Below are positions 9,580-19,411 of a DNA stretch of 64,000 nt, in pieces; position 1 is the stretch's first letter, and each line of letters opens with the position of its first letter. The translations under genes were made by a program, and so were the position numbers. This stretch comes from Rhizobiaceae bacterium (GTDB taxonomy: Bacteria; Pseudomonadota; Alphaproteobacteria; Rhizobiales; Rhizobiaceae), in assembly GCA_019635775.1 (NCBI GenBank), contig JAHBYU010000002.1:402949-466948 (forward strand). Direction: 5' to 3'. The notes beneath the pieces were generated by a model. The model saw only the letters and a list, made by a program, of their open reading frames with translations, had not been told where the DNA came from and did not search any database.

Positions 9580-10614
9580 ATGTCCAACATGATGCGTGCG
9601 CTTGTGAAGGCTCGTCCGGAGCCCGGCATCTGGATGGAAGAGGTGCCAGTCCCCGAAATCGGGCCGAATGACGTGCTGATAAAGGTCAGGAAGACGGCGA
9701 TCTGCGGCACGGACGTGCACATCTACAACTGGGACCAGTGGGCGCAGAAGACGGTTCCAGTACCGATGGTTACCGGCCATGAATTCGTTGGCACGGTGGC
9801 TGATTTCGGCGCGGCGGTGACGGAATACAAGGTCGGGCAGCGCGTGTCAGGCGAAGGGCATATCGTTTGCGGGCATTGCCGCAACTGCCGCGCGGGCAGG
9901 GGGCATCTGTGTCGCAACACGCTGGGCGTCGGCGTCAACCGCCCGGGCGCCTTCGGGGAGTACGTGGCGATCCCGCAGCACAACGTCGTGCCGATCCCGG
10001 ACGATGTTCCCGACGAGATCGCCGCCATCTTCGATCCGCTCGGAAACGCCGTACACACGGCGCTCTCGTTCGATCTCGTTGGCGAGGATGTGCTGGTGAC
10101 GGGCGCAGGCCCGATCGGCATCATGGGCGCGCTGGTGGCGCAGGTCGTCGGCGCACGAAAGGTCGTGATCACCGACATCAACCCCGTGCGTCTCGCGCTG
10201 GCAAAGAAACTCGGGGTGCATCACGTGGTCGATGCAGCAAAGGAAAATCTGCGCGACGTCATGCGCGAAGAAGGCATGCAGGAAGGTTTCGACGTGGGGC
10301 TGGAAATGTCCGGCTCGGCGGCGGCCTTCCGCGACATGATCGACACCATGAACAATGGCGGCAAGATCGCCATCCTCGGGATCGCGCCGACGGGTTTCGA
10401 GATCGAATGGAACAAGGTCATCTTCAAGATGCTGCACCTGAAGGGCATCTATGGGCGCGAGATGTTCGAGACTTGGTACAAGATGATCGCGCTGGTGCAG
10501 GGGCCACTCGACGTGTCTGGCCTGATCACGCATCGCATCGGCGTGGACGACTATATCTCCGGCTTCGAGGCGATGAAGTCGGGAAATTCCGGCAAGGTTG
10601 TCATGGACTGGTAG
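9580..10614 (+). CDS. tdh: L-threonine 3-dehydrogenase
   Basis: Tdh oxidises L-threonine with NAD+ to 2-amino-3-oxobutanoate, which Kbl then cleaves. It is a zinc medium-chain dehydrogenase of 344 residues, close to the family's usual length of about 340. Cys42 (AICGTD) and His67-Glu68 (GHEFVG) are catalytic-zinc ligands, the [15 protein letters not shown] block is the structural-zinc site, and [11 protein letters not shown] is the NAD-binding glycine motif. A perfect AGGAGG ribosome-binding site lies at the expected distance before 9580. It follows kbl as in many bacteria. Confidence 0.97.
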   Translation: MSNMMRALVKARPEPGIWMEEVPVPEIGPNDVLIKVRKTAICGTDVHIYNWDQWAQKTVPVPMVTGHEFVGTVADFGAAVTEYKVGQRVSGEGHIVCGHCRNCRAGRGHLCRNTLGVGVNRPGAFGEYVAIPQHNVVPIPDDVPDEIAAIFDPLGNAVHTALSFDLVGEDVLVTGAGPIGIMGALVAQVVGARKVVITDINPVRLALAKKLGVHHVVDAAKENLRDVMREEGMQEGFDVGLEMSGSAAAFRDMIDTMNNGGKIAILGIAPTGFEIEWNKVIFKMLHLKGIYGREMFETWYKMIALVQGPLDVSGLITHRIGVDDYISGFEAMKSGNSGKVVMDW

Positions 10615-10743
10615 CGGCACCTTTGCACGAGGTAGCGTGGCGCAACGAATTTTCTCCCTCAGCCGCGGAAAAACGAATTTCTTTCGTTGCGGTGGAGGCC
10701 TCCGAGTTGCTACGGGGGCCGACATTTTTTCGGTCCTTTCACG

Positions 10744-11253
10744 ATGCGTCACCACATTCGGCACTTTACGGCCAGACACGAACCACCCGGCCACATCGCA
10801 GCGCATATAAAGTCGGGTGCCGGGGCCATGATAGGCATCGGTGCGGTCGGCGGGCTGTCGGTGGCGACAAGCCTGCCATTGCTGATCGCGCCGCTGGGTG
10901 CAACGGTCGTCTTGCTCTTCGGTCAGCCGGCAAGCCCATTGGCGCAACCGATGAACATCTTCGGCGGCTATTTTTTGGCGACCGTGTTGGGCGTAGCTGC
11001 GGCCTTTGCATTTCCGGGAGTTTGGTGGATGGCGGCCGTCGCGGTCGGCGCGGCGATAGGCGGCATGGCCTTGTTGCGGATCACACATCCGCCGGCCGGT
11101 GCCGTGCCTCTTGTGGCGTTGGCTTCGCCGATCCAGAGCGCCTGGCTCTTCCCGACGATATTGATAAGTTGCGTCAGCCTTCTTGCGCTGGCACTGTTGC
11201 ACCATCGCCTACCGCCACGCGTCCAGTATCCGAAGCAATTGCCCCAGGACTGA
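10744..11253 (+). CDS. HPP-family membrane protein
   Basis: The HPP family consists of small polytopic inner-membrane proteins, named for a conserved His-Pro-Pro; some have been linked to nitrite transport, but most are uncharacterised. The start at 10744 (MRHHIRHF) gives 169 residues. Four TM segments are visible, and the family signatures GATVVLLFGQPASPLAQPMNI (near residues 55-75) and LRITHPPAGAVPL are both present. There is no attached CBS domain, unlike longer homologues. It lies 129 bp after tdh and is followed closely by a small membrane-protein gene on the same strand. Function here is unknown. Confidence 0.88.
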   Translation: MRHHIRHFTARHEPPGHIAAHIKSGAGAMIGIGAVGGLSVATSLPLLIAPLGATVVLLFGQPASPLAQPMNIFGGYFLATVLGVAAAFAFPGVWWMAAVAVGAAIGGMALLRITHPPAGAVPLVALASPIQSAWLFPTILISCVSLLALALLHHRLPPRVQYPKQLPQD

Positions 11254-11288
11254 TCGGCCGGTTGGCTGTTCGGTTGAGAGGGTTACGT

Positions 11289-11576
11289 TTGCAAACGACG
11301 TTCTACGTGTTGGCCGGCATCTGGGCGCTAGGTATGCTGATCGTGTTCATCCAGGCGATCAGGCTAAGCTACCGGATCGAGAAGCGTTCTCCCGATCTGG
11401 TAAACAAGAATGGGGTGCCGCAGCGCGCGCAAATGTTTCACACGGTAACAAACTGGAAGGTGGCGAAGGACGCGGAGACGCAGGAGTTGCGCAGGCGCAT
11501 GAACGTGTTGCTACTGGTCAATCTCGCAGGCTTTATTTTATTCTGGATAGGCTTCTTGATACTCAAACCGAACTGA
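11289..11576 (+). CDS. Small two-TM membrane protein with a non-ATG start
   Basis: The frame ending at 11576 encodes about 95 residues: a first TM helix (TFYVLAGIWALGMLIVFIQAI), a charged middle of about 45 residues, and a second TM (NVLLLVNLAGFILFWIGFLIL) near the C terminus. No ATG precedes the first TM; TTG codons at 11289 or 11274 are the best starts, and the only internal ATG would cut the first TM in half. The same frame runs back through tdh as an overlapping open frame, which is not coding. The hairpin topology with both termini on the same side suggests a small membrane adaptor. Not a family I recognise. Confidence 0.5.
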   Translation: MQTTFYVLAGIWALGMLIVFIQAIRLSYRIEKRSPDLVNKNGVPQRAQMFHTVTNWKVAKDAETQELRRRMNVLLLVNLAGFILFWIGFLILKPN

Positions 11577-11586
11577 CCAACGACTG

Positions 11587-11769
11587 TCAGGGGAAGAGTT
11601 GTCCGGTCTTCGGGTTGACCTGACGATAATGGGACCTGGACGGCTGCGCCAGCCCTGGCTTCTTTCTCCCGCCACGACGCGTGGCTGCGCGGTAGAATAC
11701 GAATCCGATTATCGAGACAATCGAAAGCATTCCTGCCAGCACTACGAGGTTTATCCAGCCTGCGCTCAT
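11587..11769 (-). CDS. Small single-TM membrane protein, 60 aa
   Basis: The product starts MSAGWINLVVLAGMLSIVSIIGF, a single TM helix (about residues 5-26), followed by a basic stretch (RAATRRGGRKK) and a polar tail ending VNPKTGQLFP. The positive-inside rule puts the tail in the cytoplasm. It is convergent with the preceding small membrane protein, only 10 bp between stops. Base composition and hydrophobic pattern fit a real micro-membrane protein. No known family recognised and no function can be given. Confidence 0.5.
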   Translation of the reverse strand: MSAGWINLVVLAGMLSIVSIIGFVFYRAATRRGGRKKPGLAQPSRSHYRQVNPKTGQLFP

Positions 11770-11868
11770 TGCGTTCTCCGATGTGTCCCAGTGTCGCCTA
11801 GGCGCGCTCCTTGTGCAATACCGTGAGAGAAGCCGCGTCTTGGGAGTGAGCCGAGCCTAGTGCCCAGA

Positions 11869-13137
11869 CTAGTTCTTGACGACCACTTCCAGTTCGATAG
11901 TCGGCGAAGCGGCTGCGGCCCGTTGCATGGTTTCATTCGCGAAGGTGAAAAGCTCCATCTCCTCGGAGACGCCCGCAAGCCTCTGGCGACCGATACTCAC
12001 CCAGCAGTCGGGCTGGAGATCGACGATGTCCTTTGTGACGAGGGCATCCAGTCCCGTCGCCTTGGTCAGGGATTCGATGCGCGAAACCTCGTTTACGGTT
12101 GGCCCTATGACCGAGAACGTCAGGCGCTGTGATACCCCGATGTTGCCAAACATCACGTTGCCTGTGTTCAACCCTATTCCGAAACGAATTGGAAAAAGTC
12201 CCTTTTCGATACGCGAGGCGTTGAGCCTGTCGCGGGCCTCGAGGACATTGGACAGTGCCGTTGTGGCGGCCCTGACCGCGCTCTTCTGCTCGTCAAGGTT
12301 TCCGTAGGGGAAGATGGCTAGCACGCCGTCTCCGACGAAATCCAAAACCTCTCCACCGGCTTCGATGATCGGCGTTGCGGTCACGTCGAAATACTCGTTG
12401 AGCAATTGAATGAAATCCTGCCCGGGCATGGTATCTGCGAGAGCCGTAGAGTTGCGCAGGTCGTTGTACCAGACGACCGCGCGCGTCTCGCTGCCGTCGC
12501 CGCGCCGAATGGAGCCGGCCAGAACCCTGCCGCCGGCTTGCCTGCCCAGATAGGTTTCCGAGATGTTGCGGGCTATGCGCGACTGGATGGCCGTCTTGCA
12601 TGCGACCGCAAAGCGGCGCTGGATTTTCTTCAGCGCCTCAAGTTCATCATTCGTGAAGCCGCCCGGCCGGTCCGCGGCCCAGGTGGCGATGATACCGAGC
12701 GTCTTGGTCTGATCCATCGCCTCGTTGCGAAGCGCAAGCGCGGTGCGGATTACCAGGTAATCCGTCATGTTCTGCTCGACCAGATCGTTCAGGACGGGAA
12801 AATCAAGCAGACGGGCGGGGCCGTCCAGATTGCGCCTGAGCACGGTCAGGTCATTGTCGAACATGTATTTCATAGGGCTTTCGAGCCAAGCGTCGGAGGA
12901 GTTCTCCTGATGCAGGAACTGCTCGAATTCCGTCTCCTTGCCACGGCGCCAGACGATGGTCTCCGCCTTGAACAACGGGTGGAGGGTAGGCCACGTCAGA
13001 CGTGCCCGGGCCAACGGTATGCCGATGCCGTGCATGCGGGCGCAAAGGCCCTCGAACATGACAACTATATCGGGTTCGCCGAGCGCCTGATCTACCAGCC
13101 ATTCGTTGATTCCGGTTACCAGCGTTGCGTCTGTCAT
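11869..13137 (-). CDS. Soluble class III adenylate/guanylate cyclase
   Basis: This 422-residue protein has a C-terminal class III nucleotide cyclase domain (about residues 215-400) that would make cAMP or cGMP. The metal-binding aspartates are D226 (VVWYNDLRNST) and D270 (DFVGDGVLAIF). The transition-state Asn and Arg are present in VNEVSRIE. Residues 1-180 form an alpha/beta-helical region with no TM segment and a GAF-like feel (LGIIATWAADRPGGFTNDELEALKKIQ), probably a cytosolic sensor. I chose the ATG at 13137 over an upstream one at 13284 because the extra residues run into the divergent promoter and are basic and non-conserved in look. It is transcribed away from the DUF3095 gene across a 135-bp shared promoter region and is the leftmost gene of the cyclic-nucleotide/ABC cluster. 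Confidence 0.9.
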   Translation of the reverse strand: MTDATLVTGINEWLVDQALGEPDIVVMFEGLCARMHGIGIPLARARLTWPTLHPLFKAETIVWRRGKETEFEQFLHQENSSDAWLESPMKYMFDNDLTVLRRNLDGPARLLDFPVLNDLVEQNMTDYLVIRTALALRNEAMDQTKTLGIIATWAADRPGGFTNDELEALKKIQRRFAVACKTAIQSRIARNISETYLGRQAGGRVLAGSIRRGDGSETRAVVWYNDLRNSTALADTMPGQDFIQLLNEYFDVTATPIIEAGGEVLDFVGDGVLAIFPYGNLDEQKSAVRAATTALSNVLEARDRLNASRIEKGLFPIRFGIGLNTGNVMFGNIGVSQRLTFSVIGPTVNEVSRIESLTKATGLDALVTKDIVDLQPDCWVSIGRQRLAGVSEEMELFTFANETMQRAAAASPTIELEVVVKN

Positions 13138-13272
13138 GAGATCCTTCGAACGTCGGCGCACTGAGCCAGCACGGCATGTGGCGTCTTGGTCGCGCTTTTT
13201 TAAGTAGATGGCCAAACCTAAAGGGCGTTTTTTGCGTATTATGGTGCGGCCCTGACGGAGATCATAGCCGCC

Positions 13273-14415
13273 ATGACGACCCAAACCGAAGAATTTGCTC
13301 GGTCTCTCAGCGTATCCCAGGAATTTCAGGCGGTTCTCGACGAGGGGCTCTATCGCAGAGTGCCAGACGACTGGCTGATCGTGGTCACCGACGTGGTCAA
13401 TTCACGAAAGGCGATCGCCTCGGGCCGCTACAAGGCCGTGAACATGGCGGGCGTAGGCGTCATAACAGCGCTGATGAACGCCCTGGATACGCAGACTATG
13501 CCCTATATCTTCAGCGGTGACGGATCGGCGTCGATCTGCGCCCCGTCCGACCGGGAGGTAGTCACCGATACGCTGGCGAGAATGGTTGCGTGGGTAAGGG
13601 ACGACCTCTCACTGGACCTGCGCGCCGCCCTCGTTCCCGTTTCCGAAGTGCGGGCTCAAGGTTTCGACCTGCTCGTGCAGGCCACGCGCGTGTCAGATGC
13701 CATCCGAAACTATGCTTTCAGAGGAGGCGGGCTTTCGCGCGCGGAAGCCCTGATGAAGGCTGGAAAGTATGCGGTTCCCGCTGCTCCCGCCGGCAGCCGG
13801 CCCGACCTGACCGGATTGTCGTGCAGATGGTCGCCTATCAGGCCCGCGAACGGGAAGATTGTGTCGATCATCGCGGAGCCGGGGGCAGGGGGAGAAAGCA
13901 GGTTTGCCGCAGCCGCGGAGAAGCTGTTCAACTTGACTGGCATGCAGGGACCGGGCGGGGGGTCTCCCATGCCCAAGGAAGGGCCGAACGGAAAATGGCC
14001 GCCAGACACGCTTGAAATCGAAGCTCGGGCAACCCGCGGCGAACGTCCGCTTTGGCAACATAGGATGCTTCTCTATTTCTGGACACTCTTCGCGTGGTTC
14101 ATACTGTTCACCGGCATGAAGGTTGGTTCCTTCGACAGCCGGCACTACAGGGAATTTACTTCTCTCAACACGGACTATAGAAAATTCCAGGACGGCTTAC
14201 GGGTGACCGTGTCTCTGGGGGACGATGAATTGGACAGGTTGACCAAATTTCTCGAAGGCGAACGATTGGCGAAGAATCTTCGCTACGGGATTTGTGTGCA
14301 AGACAGTGCAATCCTGACCTGTTACGTACCATCAGTGATGTCGGAAACGCATTTTCACTTCCTCGATGGTGCAGGTGGCGGCTATGCGCAGGCAGCGGAG
14401 AACATGAAGTCCTGA
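13273..14415 (+). CDS. DUF3095 protein, cyclase-like
   Basis: The 380-residue protein matches what I know of DUF3095, an uncharacterised family. Its first half reads like a distant class III cyclase or GGDEF fold: IVVTDVVNSRKAI with an Asp at residue 40 where the first metal ligand would be, then IFSGDGSASICAP with Asp83 in a GDG turn at the spacing of the second. No TM is needed before residue 255; a hydrophobic stretch (LLYFWTLFAWFILF, about 257-270) could be a membrane-touching helix. It opens the rightward operon and is divergent from a genuine cyclase, so a role in nucleotide signalling is plausible. That function is inference; the family assignment is firmer. Confidence 0.75.
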   Translation: MTTQTEEFARSLSVSQEFQAVLDEGLYRRVPDDWLIVVTDVVNSRKAIASGRYKAVNMAGVGVITALMNALDTQTMPYIFSGDGSASICAPSDREVVTDTLARMVAWVRDDLSLDLRAALVPVSEVRAQGFDLLVQATRVSDAIRNYAFRGGGLSRAEALMKAGKYAVPAAPAGSRPDLTGLSCRWSPIRPANGKIVSIIAEPGAGGESRFAAAAEKLFNLTGMQGPGGGSPMPKEGPNGKWPPDTLEIEARATRGERPLWQHRMLLYFWTLFAWFILFTGMKVGSFDSRHYREFTSLNTDYRKFQDGLRVTVSLGDDELDRLTKFLEGERLAKNLRYGICVQDSAILTCYVPSVMSETHFHFLDGAGGGYAQAAENMKS

Positions 14416-14539
14416 TCGAAAGACGGGTATTCCAGATCATTCCGGGAGTAGTTGTTGCAGGCGGCGCTGATGTCCGTATGGTCGTCGGTGAAATCCTGAT
14501 GGTGCGAGGGAGCATCTCAAGTGGGGCGGGGAATGCGAG

Positions 14540-16426
14540 TTGGATGAAGGTGAGGTCCTCCGCGTCGACGGGCTGAGGGTGGCGTTCGACGTAAACGGTT
14601 CACCGGTCGAGGTCGTCAAGGGCATTGGTTTTCGCGTTTGCGCCGGGGCCGTAACGGCCGTCGTTGGCGAGTCGGGCTCTGGCAAGTCCGTTACCGCGCA
14701 ATCCATCATGCAGATTCTGCCGAAGAACGGGAAAATCGTCGGCGGTACCATCCAGTTTCGCCCCTCAACCGGCGAAATCGTCGACATGGCTACGCTGGAG
14801 CCCAATGGCCAGAGAGTTCGGTCATTGCGTGGCTCATCGGTCACCATGATCTTTCAGGAACCGATGTCGTCGCTGTCTCCGGTTCATACGGTCGGGGACC
14901 AGGTCGAGGAAAGCCTGCGCATCCACGCGCTCGGCAAGGGGATGAGCCGCAAGGAACTGCGCGCGGCCACCGAAGAAACCCTCGGGCTGGCCGGATTTCC
15001 GGACCCGCACCGCGCCTACGAAATGTACCCCTTTGAGATGTCCGGGGGGCTGCGACAGCGGGCGATGATAGCGATGGCGCTAATCTGCCGACCGTCGCTG
15101 CTGATCGCTGACGAGCCGACGACCGCGCTCGACGTGACCGTTCAGGCACAGATATTGAAGCTTCTCAAGGAACTGCAGGCCAAGATCGGCATGGCCGTGC
15201 TGCTAATCACCCACGATCTCGGAGTGGTGGCGAATGTCGCAGACGAGGTCGTCGTCGTCTATGATGGTCGGGTGGTTGAGGCCGGGCCGGTCGAAGAGAT
15301 TTTCCGCAATCCGCAGCACGAATACCTGAAGGCGCTGCTCAACGCCGCGCCGCATTTCGACATGGCGCCCGACCAGCGGCTGGTTGCGCTGCGCGGGGGT
15401 AATCGCGACGTCATCAAGTTGAACAAGCACGAGGGCCGGCGCGTCCAGCCCGCAGACCGGCCGCTTCTTACGGTTTCCAACCTGAGCAAGGTCTACAATC
15501 TTCGAAAGTCCTCGTTCTTTGGCGGAGAGGCCAAGGTCATCCGCGCGGTGGATGACGTGAGTTTCACCATTCGCCGAGGCGAATGCCTCGGGCTGGTGGG
15601 AGAAAGCGGCAGTGGCAAGACGACCGTCAGCAAGATTTTGACCCGCGCCATCACCGCCGACTCCGGTTCCGTCATCTTCGATGATGGCGAGAAGCAGGTG
15701 GACGTTCTGAATCTCAGCGACAGGGAACTCAAGAATTTCCGGCCGCATCTCCAGATGGTTTTCCAGGATCCGGTCAGCAGCCTTTCGCCGCGCATGACGG
15801 TGGCAGACATCCTTCGCGAACCCATGCAGATACACAATCAGGGCAGTCGCTCTGATCAGATGAGACGGGCCAAGGAACTGCTGACGGCAGTCGAACTCGG
15901 CGCAAACGCGCTGAACCGCTACCCGCACAGCTTCTCCGGTGGGCAGCGCCAGCGTATCGGAATCGCCCGGTCGCTTGCAATGAACCCGGACCTGCTGATC
16001 CTTGACGAGCCGGTTTCGGCCTTGGACGTGTCCGTGCAGGCACAGGTCCTCAACCTGCTGAAAGACCTTCAGGAGGAGCTTGGCCTGACATATCTTTTTA
16101 TCGCGCACAATCTTGCAGTGGTGAACTACATGGCGGAACGTGTAGCGGTTATGGCTGCGGGACGCATCGTCGAGATCGGGCCGAGCCGGGCCATCTTCGA
16201 GGCGCCGACTCACCCCTACACACGCGCGCTCTTGAAGGCGGTTCCCTTTGCCGACCTCGATCGGCCGCTGGTTCTGGATGAGCTAGTTCTTAAAGGATCG
16301 TCGGACCCTCGCAACTGGCCCGACGCGTTCCGCGGCGACATGGAAGAGCTTGCCACAATTGATCTGGGCGGCGGGCACGAGGTGCTTGCGCGCCGGAATA
16401 TCGATTTCAGGGAGTTTCACGCATGA
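14540..16426 (+). CDS. ABC importer ATPase, two fused ATP-binding domains (peptide type)
   Basis: This 628-residue protein carries two complete ABC ATPase domains, as in GsiA/YejF-type peptide importers. Domain 1 has GESGSGKS with K49, MSGGLRQR and [10 protein letters not shown]. Domain 2 has GESGSGKTT with K360, FSGGQRQR and [12 protein letters not shown]. Each domain ends with the oligopeptide-transport C-terminal extension ([24 protein letters not shown]). The start is probably TTG at 14540, since no ATG or GTG gives the expected first strand [12 protein letters not shown]. Its stop overlaps the ATG of the binding-protein gene by 4 bp. Together with the binding protein and two permeases it makes a complete importer, in the unusual order ATPase-binding protein-permease-permease. 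Confidence 0.95.
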   Translation: MDEGEVLRVDGLRVAFDVNGSPVEVVKGIGFRVCAGAVTAVVGESGSGKSVTAQSIMQILPKNGKIVGGTIQFRPSTGEIVDMATLEPNGQRVRSLRGSSVTMIFQEPMSSLSPVHTVGDQVEESLRIHALGKGMSRKELRAATEETLGLAGFPDPHRAYEMYPFEMSGGLRQRAMIAMALICRPSLLIADEPTTALDVTVQAQILKLLKELQAKIGMAVLLITHDLGVVANVADEVVVVYDGRVVEAGPVEEIFRNPQHEYLKALLNAAPHFDMAPDQRLVALRGGNRDVIKLNKHEGRRVQPADRPLLTVSNLSKVYNLRKSSFFGGEAKVIRAVDDVSFTIRRGECLGLVGESGSGKTTVSKILTRAITADSGSVIFDDGEKQVDVLNLSDRELKNFRPHLQMVFQDPVSSLSPRMTVADILREPMQIHNQGSRSDQMRRAKELLTAVELGANALNRYPHSFSGGQRQRIGIARSLAMNPDLLILDEPVSALDVSVQAQVLNLLKDLQEELGLTYLFIAHNLAVVNYMAERVAVMAAGRIVEIGPSRAIFEAPTHPYTRALLKAVPFADLDRPLVLDELVLKGSSDPRNWPDAFRGDMEELATIDLGGGHEVLARRNIDFREFHA

Positions 16427-18303
16427 GAATCTTCGCTGTGTTGCTGGCCTTCACGGCCATGATCTGCGCGCCGGCTATTGCCGACGAGGCACCGCTACTT
16501 GCCCCGTTGGTCAAGGACGGAAAGCTGCCGCCCGAGGCCGAGCGTCTTCCCAAGGAACCGCGCGTCGTCACCATCGATGAATCCACCGGGCGAACCGTCG
16601 GCAAGCGTGGTGGTACAATCAACACATTGATGGCCGAGCAGGGCGACCTGCGATTGATGACGGTCTACGGCTACGCCAGGCTGGTGTCGTACAACAGCTC
16701 GCTGGAAATGCAGCCGGATATTCTGCTGGCCTATGAGAACGACAAGAACCGGGTTTTCACGTTCCACTTGCGCCCCGGCCACAAGTGGTCAGACGGGTCA
16801 CCCTTCACCGCCGAGGATTTCCGCTATCAGTGGGAAGACATCCTGACAGACAAGGATATGGAGCGTGGGGGCCTTGATACTGCGCTACTTGTGAACGGCA
16901 AGGGTCCCAAGTTCGAGGTTATCGACGACCTTACGGTGCGCTACACATGGGATGAGCCGAACCCGCTTTTCCTGCCCGCCCTGGCCGCAACGCGTCCACT
17001 CGATATCTACTCTGCGTCGGCCTACCTGAAGCAATTCCACCAGAAATACGCAGATCCGGAAAAGCTTGCTGCCGAGGTGGCCAAGGAAAGGGTCAAGGAC
17101 TGGACACGGCTGCAAATCCGCAAGGCACGCAGTTATCGCTTCGAAAATCCCGACCTGCCTACCCTGCAGCCTTGGACGAACAGAACCGATCCGCCTTCGA
17201 ACCGCTACGTATTCGAGCGTAACCCCTTCTATCACAAAGTGGACCAGACAGGCGCGCAACTGCCTTATGTCGACCAGGTTGTAATCAACATCGCCGAAAG
17301 CTCGATCATTCCCGCCAAGACCGGCTCGGGTGAAAGCGACCTTCAGGAACGCTATCTGAGCTTCGCCGACTACACCTTCCTGAAGGAAGGGGAGAAGCGC
17401 AACGACTACACTGTCCGGCTTTGGACCGTCGGCAAAGGCTCTGCGGTCGCTCTCTACCCGAACCTGAACGCGACCGACGAGGGATGGCGCACGCTTTTCC
17501 GGGACGTGCGGTTCCGGCGCGCGCTATCGCTCGGCATCGACCGCTCGGAGATAAACCAGGTCCTGTTCGCCGGCCTCGCGACGGAAGGCGCCAGCACCGT
17601 GCTGCCCGGCAGCCCGCTGTTCCGCGACGAACTTGGCAGCGCCTATGCCGAGTTCGATCTCGACAAGGCCAACGCCCTGCTGGATGAGATGGGCTTGCAG
17701 CGCGGCTCCAACGGCATCCGGCAGATGCCGGATGGTCGGCCGCTAGAGCTGGTGGTGGAAAGCACCGGTGAAAGCTCGATGGAAGCGGACGTTCTTGAAC
17801 TGGTGACTTCGGACTGGAAGGAACTTGGCATTAAACTTCTGACCCGAACAAGCCAACGAGACCTTTTCCGCAGTCGCGTCGCAGCCGGCGAGACCAATAT
17901 GTCTGTCTGGGCCGGTGTGGACAACGGTTCTCCAACGGCCGATTTCAGCCCGTCTGAATTCGTACCCACCGATCCCTACCAGCTCCAGTGGCCGATGTGG
18001 GGTACCTATACGAGCTCTCAGGGAACCGCCGGGCAGAAAATCGACTACGAACCGGCCCAGAAACTGATTGAACTCTACAACAAATGGCTGACCGCCGAAG
18101 ACGGAGACGACCGGTTGAAGGCATGGGAAGAGATACTCGACATCAACGCCCAGGAAGTCTTCTCCATAGGCATCGTTACCGCGACGCTCGTTCCCGTGGT
18201 CATCTCGAACAAACTTCATAATGTGCCCGCGGAAGGCATTTCGAGCTTCGATCCATATGGATATTTCGCGGTCTACGAGATGGATGCGTTCTGGATGGAT
18301 TGA
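16423..18303 (+). CDS. ABC transporter substrate-binding protein, family 5
   Basis: This is the periplasmic solute receptor of the importer. It has a signal peptide ([20 protein letters not shown]) and then the SBP family-5 pattern: GGTINTL, MQPDILLAYENDKNRVFTFHLRPGHKWSDGSPFTAEDF, FRDVRFRRALSLGIDRSEIN. At 626 residues it is longer than DppA/OppA (about 540), as in the subgroup that handles larger or unusual peptides and opine-like compounds. The ligand cannot be named. There is no lipobox, so it should be free in the periplasm. It is translationally coupled to the ATPase gene (ATGA overlap), and a GC-rich hairpin follows its stop. Confidence 0.93.
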   Translation: MRIFAVLLAFTAMICAPAIADEAPLLAPLVKDGKLPPEAERLPKEPRVVTIDESTGRTVGKRGGTINTLMAEQGDLRLMTVYGYARLVSYNSSLEMQPDILLAYENDKNRVFTFHLRPGHKWSDGSPFTAEDFRYQWEDILTDKDMERGGLDTALLVNGKGPKFEVIDDLTVRYTWDEPNPLFLPALAATRPLDIYSASAYLKQFHQKYADPEKLAAEVAKERVKDWTRLQIRKARSYRFENPDLPTLQPWTNRTDPPSNRYVFERNPFYHKVDQTGAQLPYVDQVVINIAESSIIPAKTGSGESDLQERYLSFADYTFLKEGEKRNDYTVRLWTVGKGSAVALYPNLNATDEGWRTLFRDVRFRRALSLGIDRSEINQVLFAGLATEGASTVLPGSPLFRDELGSAYAEFDLDKANALLDEMGLQRGSNGIRQMPDGRPLELVVESTGESSMEADVLELVTSDWKELGIKLLTRTSQRDLFRSRVAAGETNMSVWAGVDNGSPTADFSPSEFVPTDPYQLQWPMWGTYTSSQGTAGQKIDYEPAQKLIELYNKWLTAEDGDDRLKAWEEILDINAQEVFSIGIVTATLVPVVISNKLHNVPAEGISSFDPYGYFAVYEMDAFWMD

Positions 18304-18345
18304 GATGATGCTGGGGGGGCCTTTCCGCACGTTTACAAGAAGGGA

Positions 18346-18365
18346 ACCGGCGCTGCGGCGCCGGT
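18346..18365 (+). promoter_or_regulatory. GC-rich intercistronic hairpin after the binding-protein gene
   Basis: ACCGGCGC and GCGCCGGT pair perfectly around a TGCG loop, 42 bp after the binding-protein stop and 47 bp before the first permease start. No T-run follows. Such hairpins often stabilise the upstream message, so that the binding protein is made in excess over the membrane parts; that role is inferred. Confidence 0.5.
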
Positions 18366-18412
18366 CCGCCGAGCATTGTGCTGCCCGGCGTCGCGGCGGG
18401 GCGGTCTAGGCC

Positions 18413-19411
18413 ATGTTCTACTACATCTTCCGTCGCGTACTGATGATGATCCCCACGCTGATCATAACCAGCGCGCTGATCTTCGCCATCATCGAGGCGC
18501 CGCCCGGCGACTACCTGGAAAGCTATATCGCCGAACTGAAAGCGCAGGGCGAGGCGGTGGACAATGCGCGGATAGAGTACCTGCGTGAGGAGTACGGCTT
18601 CAACAAATCTCCCATAGAACGCTATTTCACCTGGGTGAGCGGCATGCTTGTCGGCGATTTCGGCTATTCTTTCGCCTACGAGCTTCCTGTAACTGCCGTT
18701 GTGGGGGATCGATTGTTCCTGACGGTCGTGGTGTCGATCGCCACAATCATCTTCACCTGGCTGATTGCCTTTCCGATCGGCATCTATTCAGCGACACGGC
18801 AGTACAGTTGGGGTGACTACGGGTTCACCTTTCTTGGCCTTCTCGGCATCGCTATCCCGAATTTCCTGCTGGCGCTGGTCCTGATGTATCTGGCGAATGT
18901 GTGGTTCGGGACGTCCATCGGAGGGCTCGTTGATCCCGAGTTCGTCGGTCAACCTATGAGTTGGCCCAAGTTCATGTCGGTGCTGAGCCACCTCTGGGTG
19001 CCGGTGATTGTTATCGGGACTGCGGGTACGGCCGGAATGGTCCGTCGCATCCGGGCCAATCTGCTCGACGAACTGCAGAAGCAATACGTCACCACCGCGC
19101 GCGCCAAAGGCCTTCATCCGTTCCGCGCGCTTGTCAAATATCCGCTGCGCATGTCGCTTAACTTCTTCATCTCAGACATCGGCTCGTTGCTGCCAGCGGT
19201 GATATCGGGCGCCGAAGTGGTGGCGATCGTCCTGTCTCTCGAGACGACCGGACCTCTGCTGATAGCCGCGTTGCAGAAGCAGGACATGTATCTCGCCGGT
19301 TCGTTCCTCATGTTCCTGTCGCTGTTGACGGTGATCGGGGTGCTGATTTCCGACATAGCCCTTGCGTGGCTCGATCCGCGCATCCGCCTGAGCGGGGGAG
19401 TGCGCAAATGA
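18413..19411 (+). CDS. ABC importer permease 1 (DppB/OppB type)
   Basis: This is an inner-membrane permease of 332 residues with six TM helices in the BPD_transp_1 fold. The N terminus MFYYIFRRVLMMIPTLIITSALIF is typical of the DppB side. The EAA coupling loop, which docks on the ATPase, is visible as DELQKQYVTTARAKGLHPFR. It has a longer segment than usual between TM1 and TM2 (about residues 45-70, AELKAQGEAVDNARIEYLREEYG), as in YejB-like permeases. Its stop overlaps the start of permease 2 (ATGA), so the two are co-translated. Confidence 0.94.
   Translation: MFYYIFRRVLMMIPTLIITSALIFAIIEAPPGDYLESYIAELKAQGEAVDNARIEYLREEYGFNKSPIERYFTWVSGMLVGDFGYSFAYELPVTAVVGDRLFLTVVVSIATIIFTWLIAFPIGIYSATRQYSWGDYGFTFLGLLGIAIPNFLLALVLMYLANVWFGTSIGGLVDPEFVGQPMSWPKFMSVLSHLWVPVIVIGTAGTAGMVRRIRANLLDELQKQYVTTARAKGLHPFRALVKYPLRMSLNFFISDIGSLLPAVISGAEVVAIVLSLETTGPLLIAALQKQDMYLAGSFLMFLSLLTVIGVLISDIALAWLDPRIRLSGGVRK

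Noticed and set aside
9847-11205. A 452-codon frame antisense to tdh and the HPP gene
   Set aside because: Covers three genes and an intergenic gap on the other strand; composition is unnatural.
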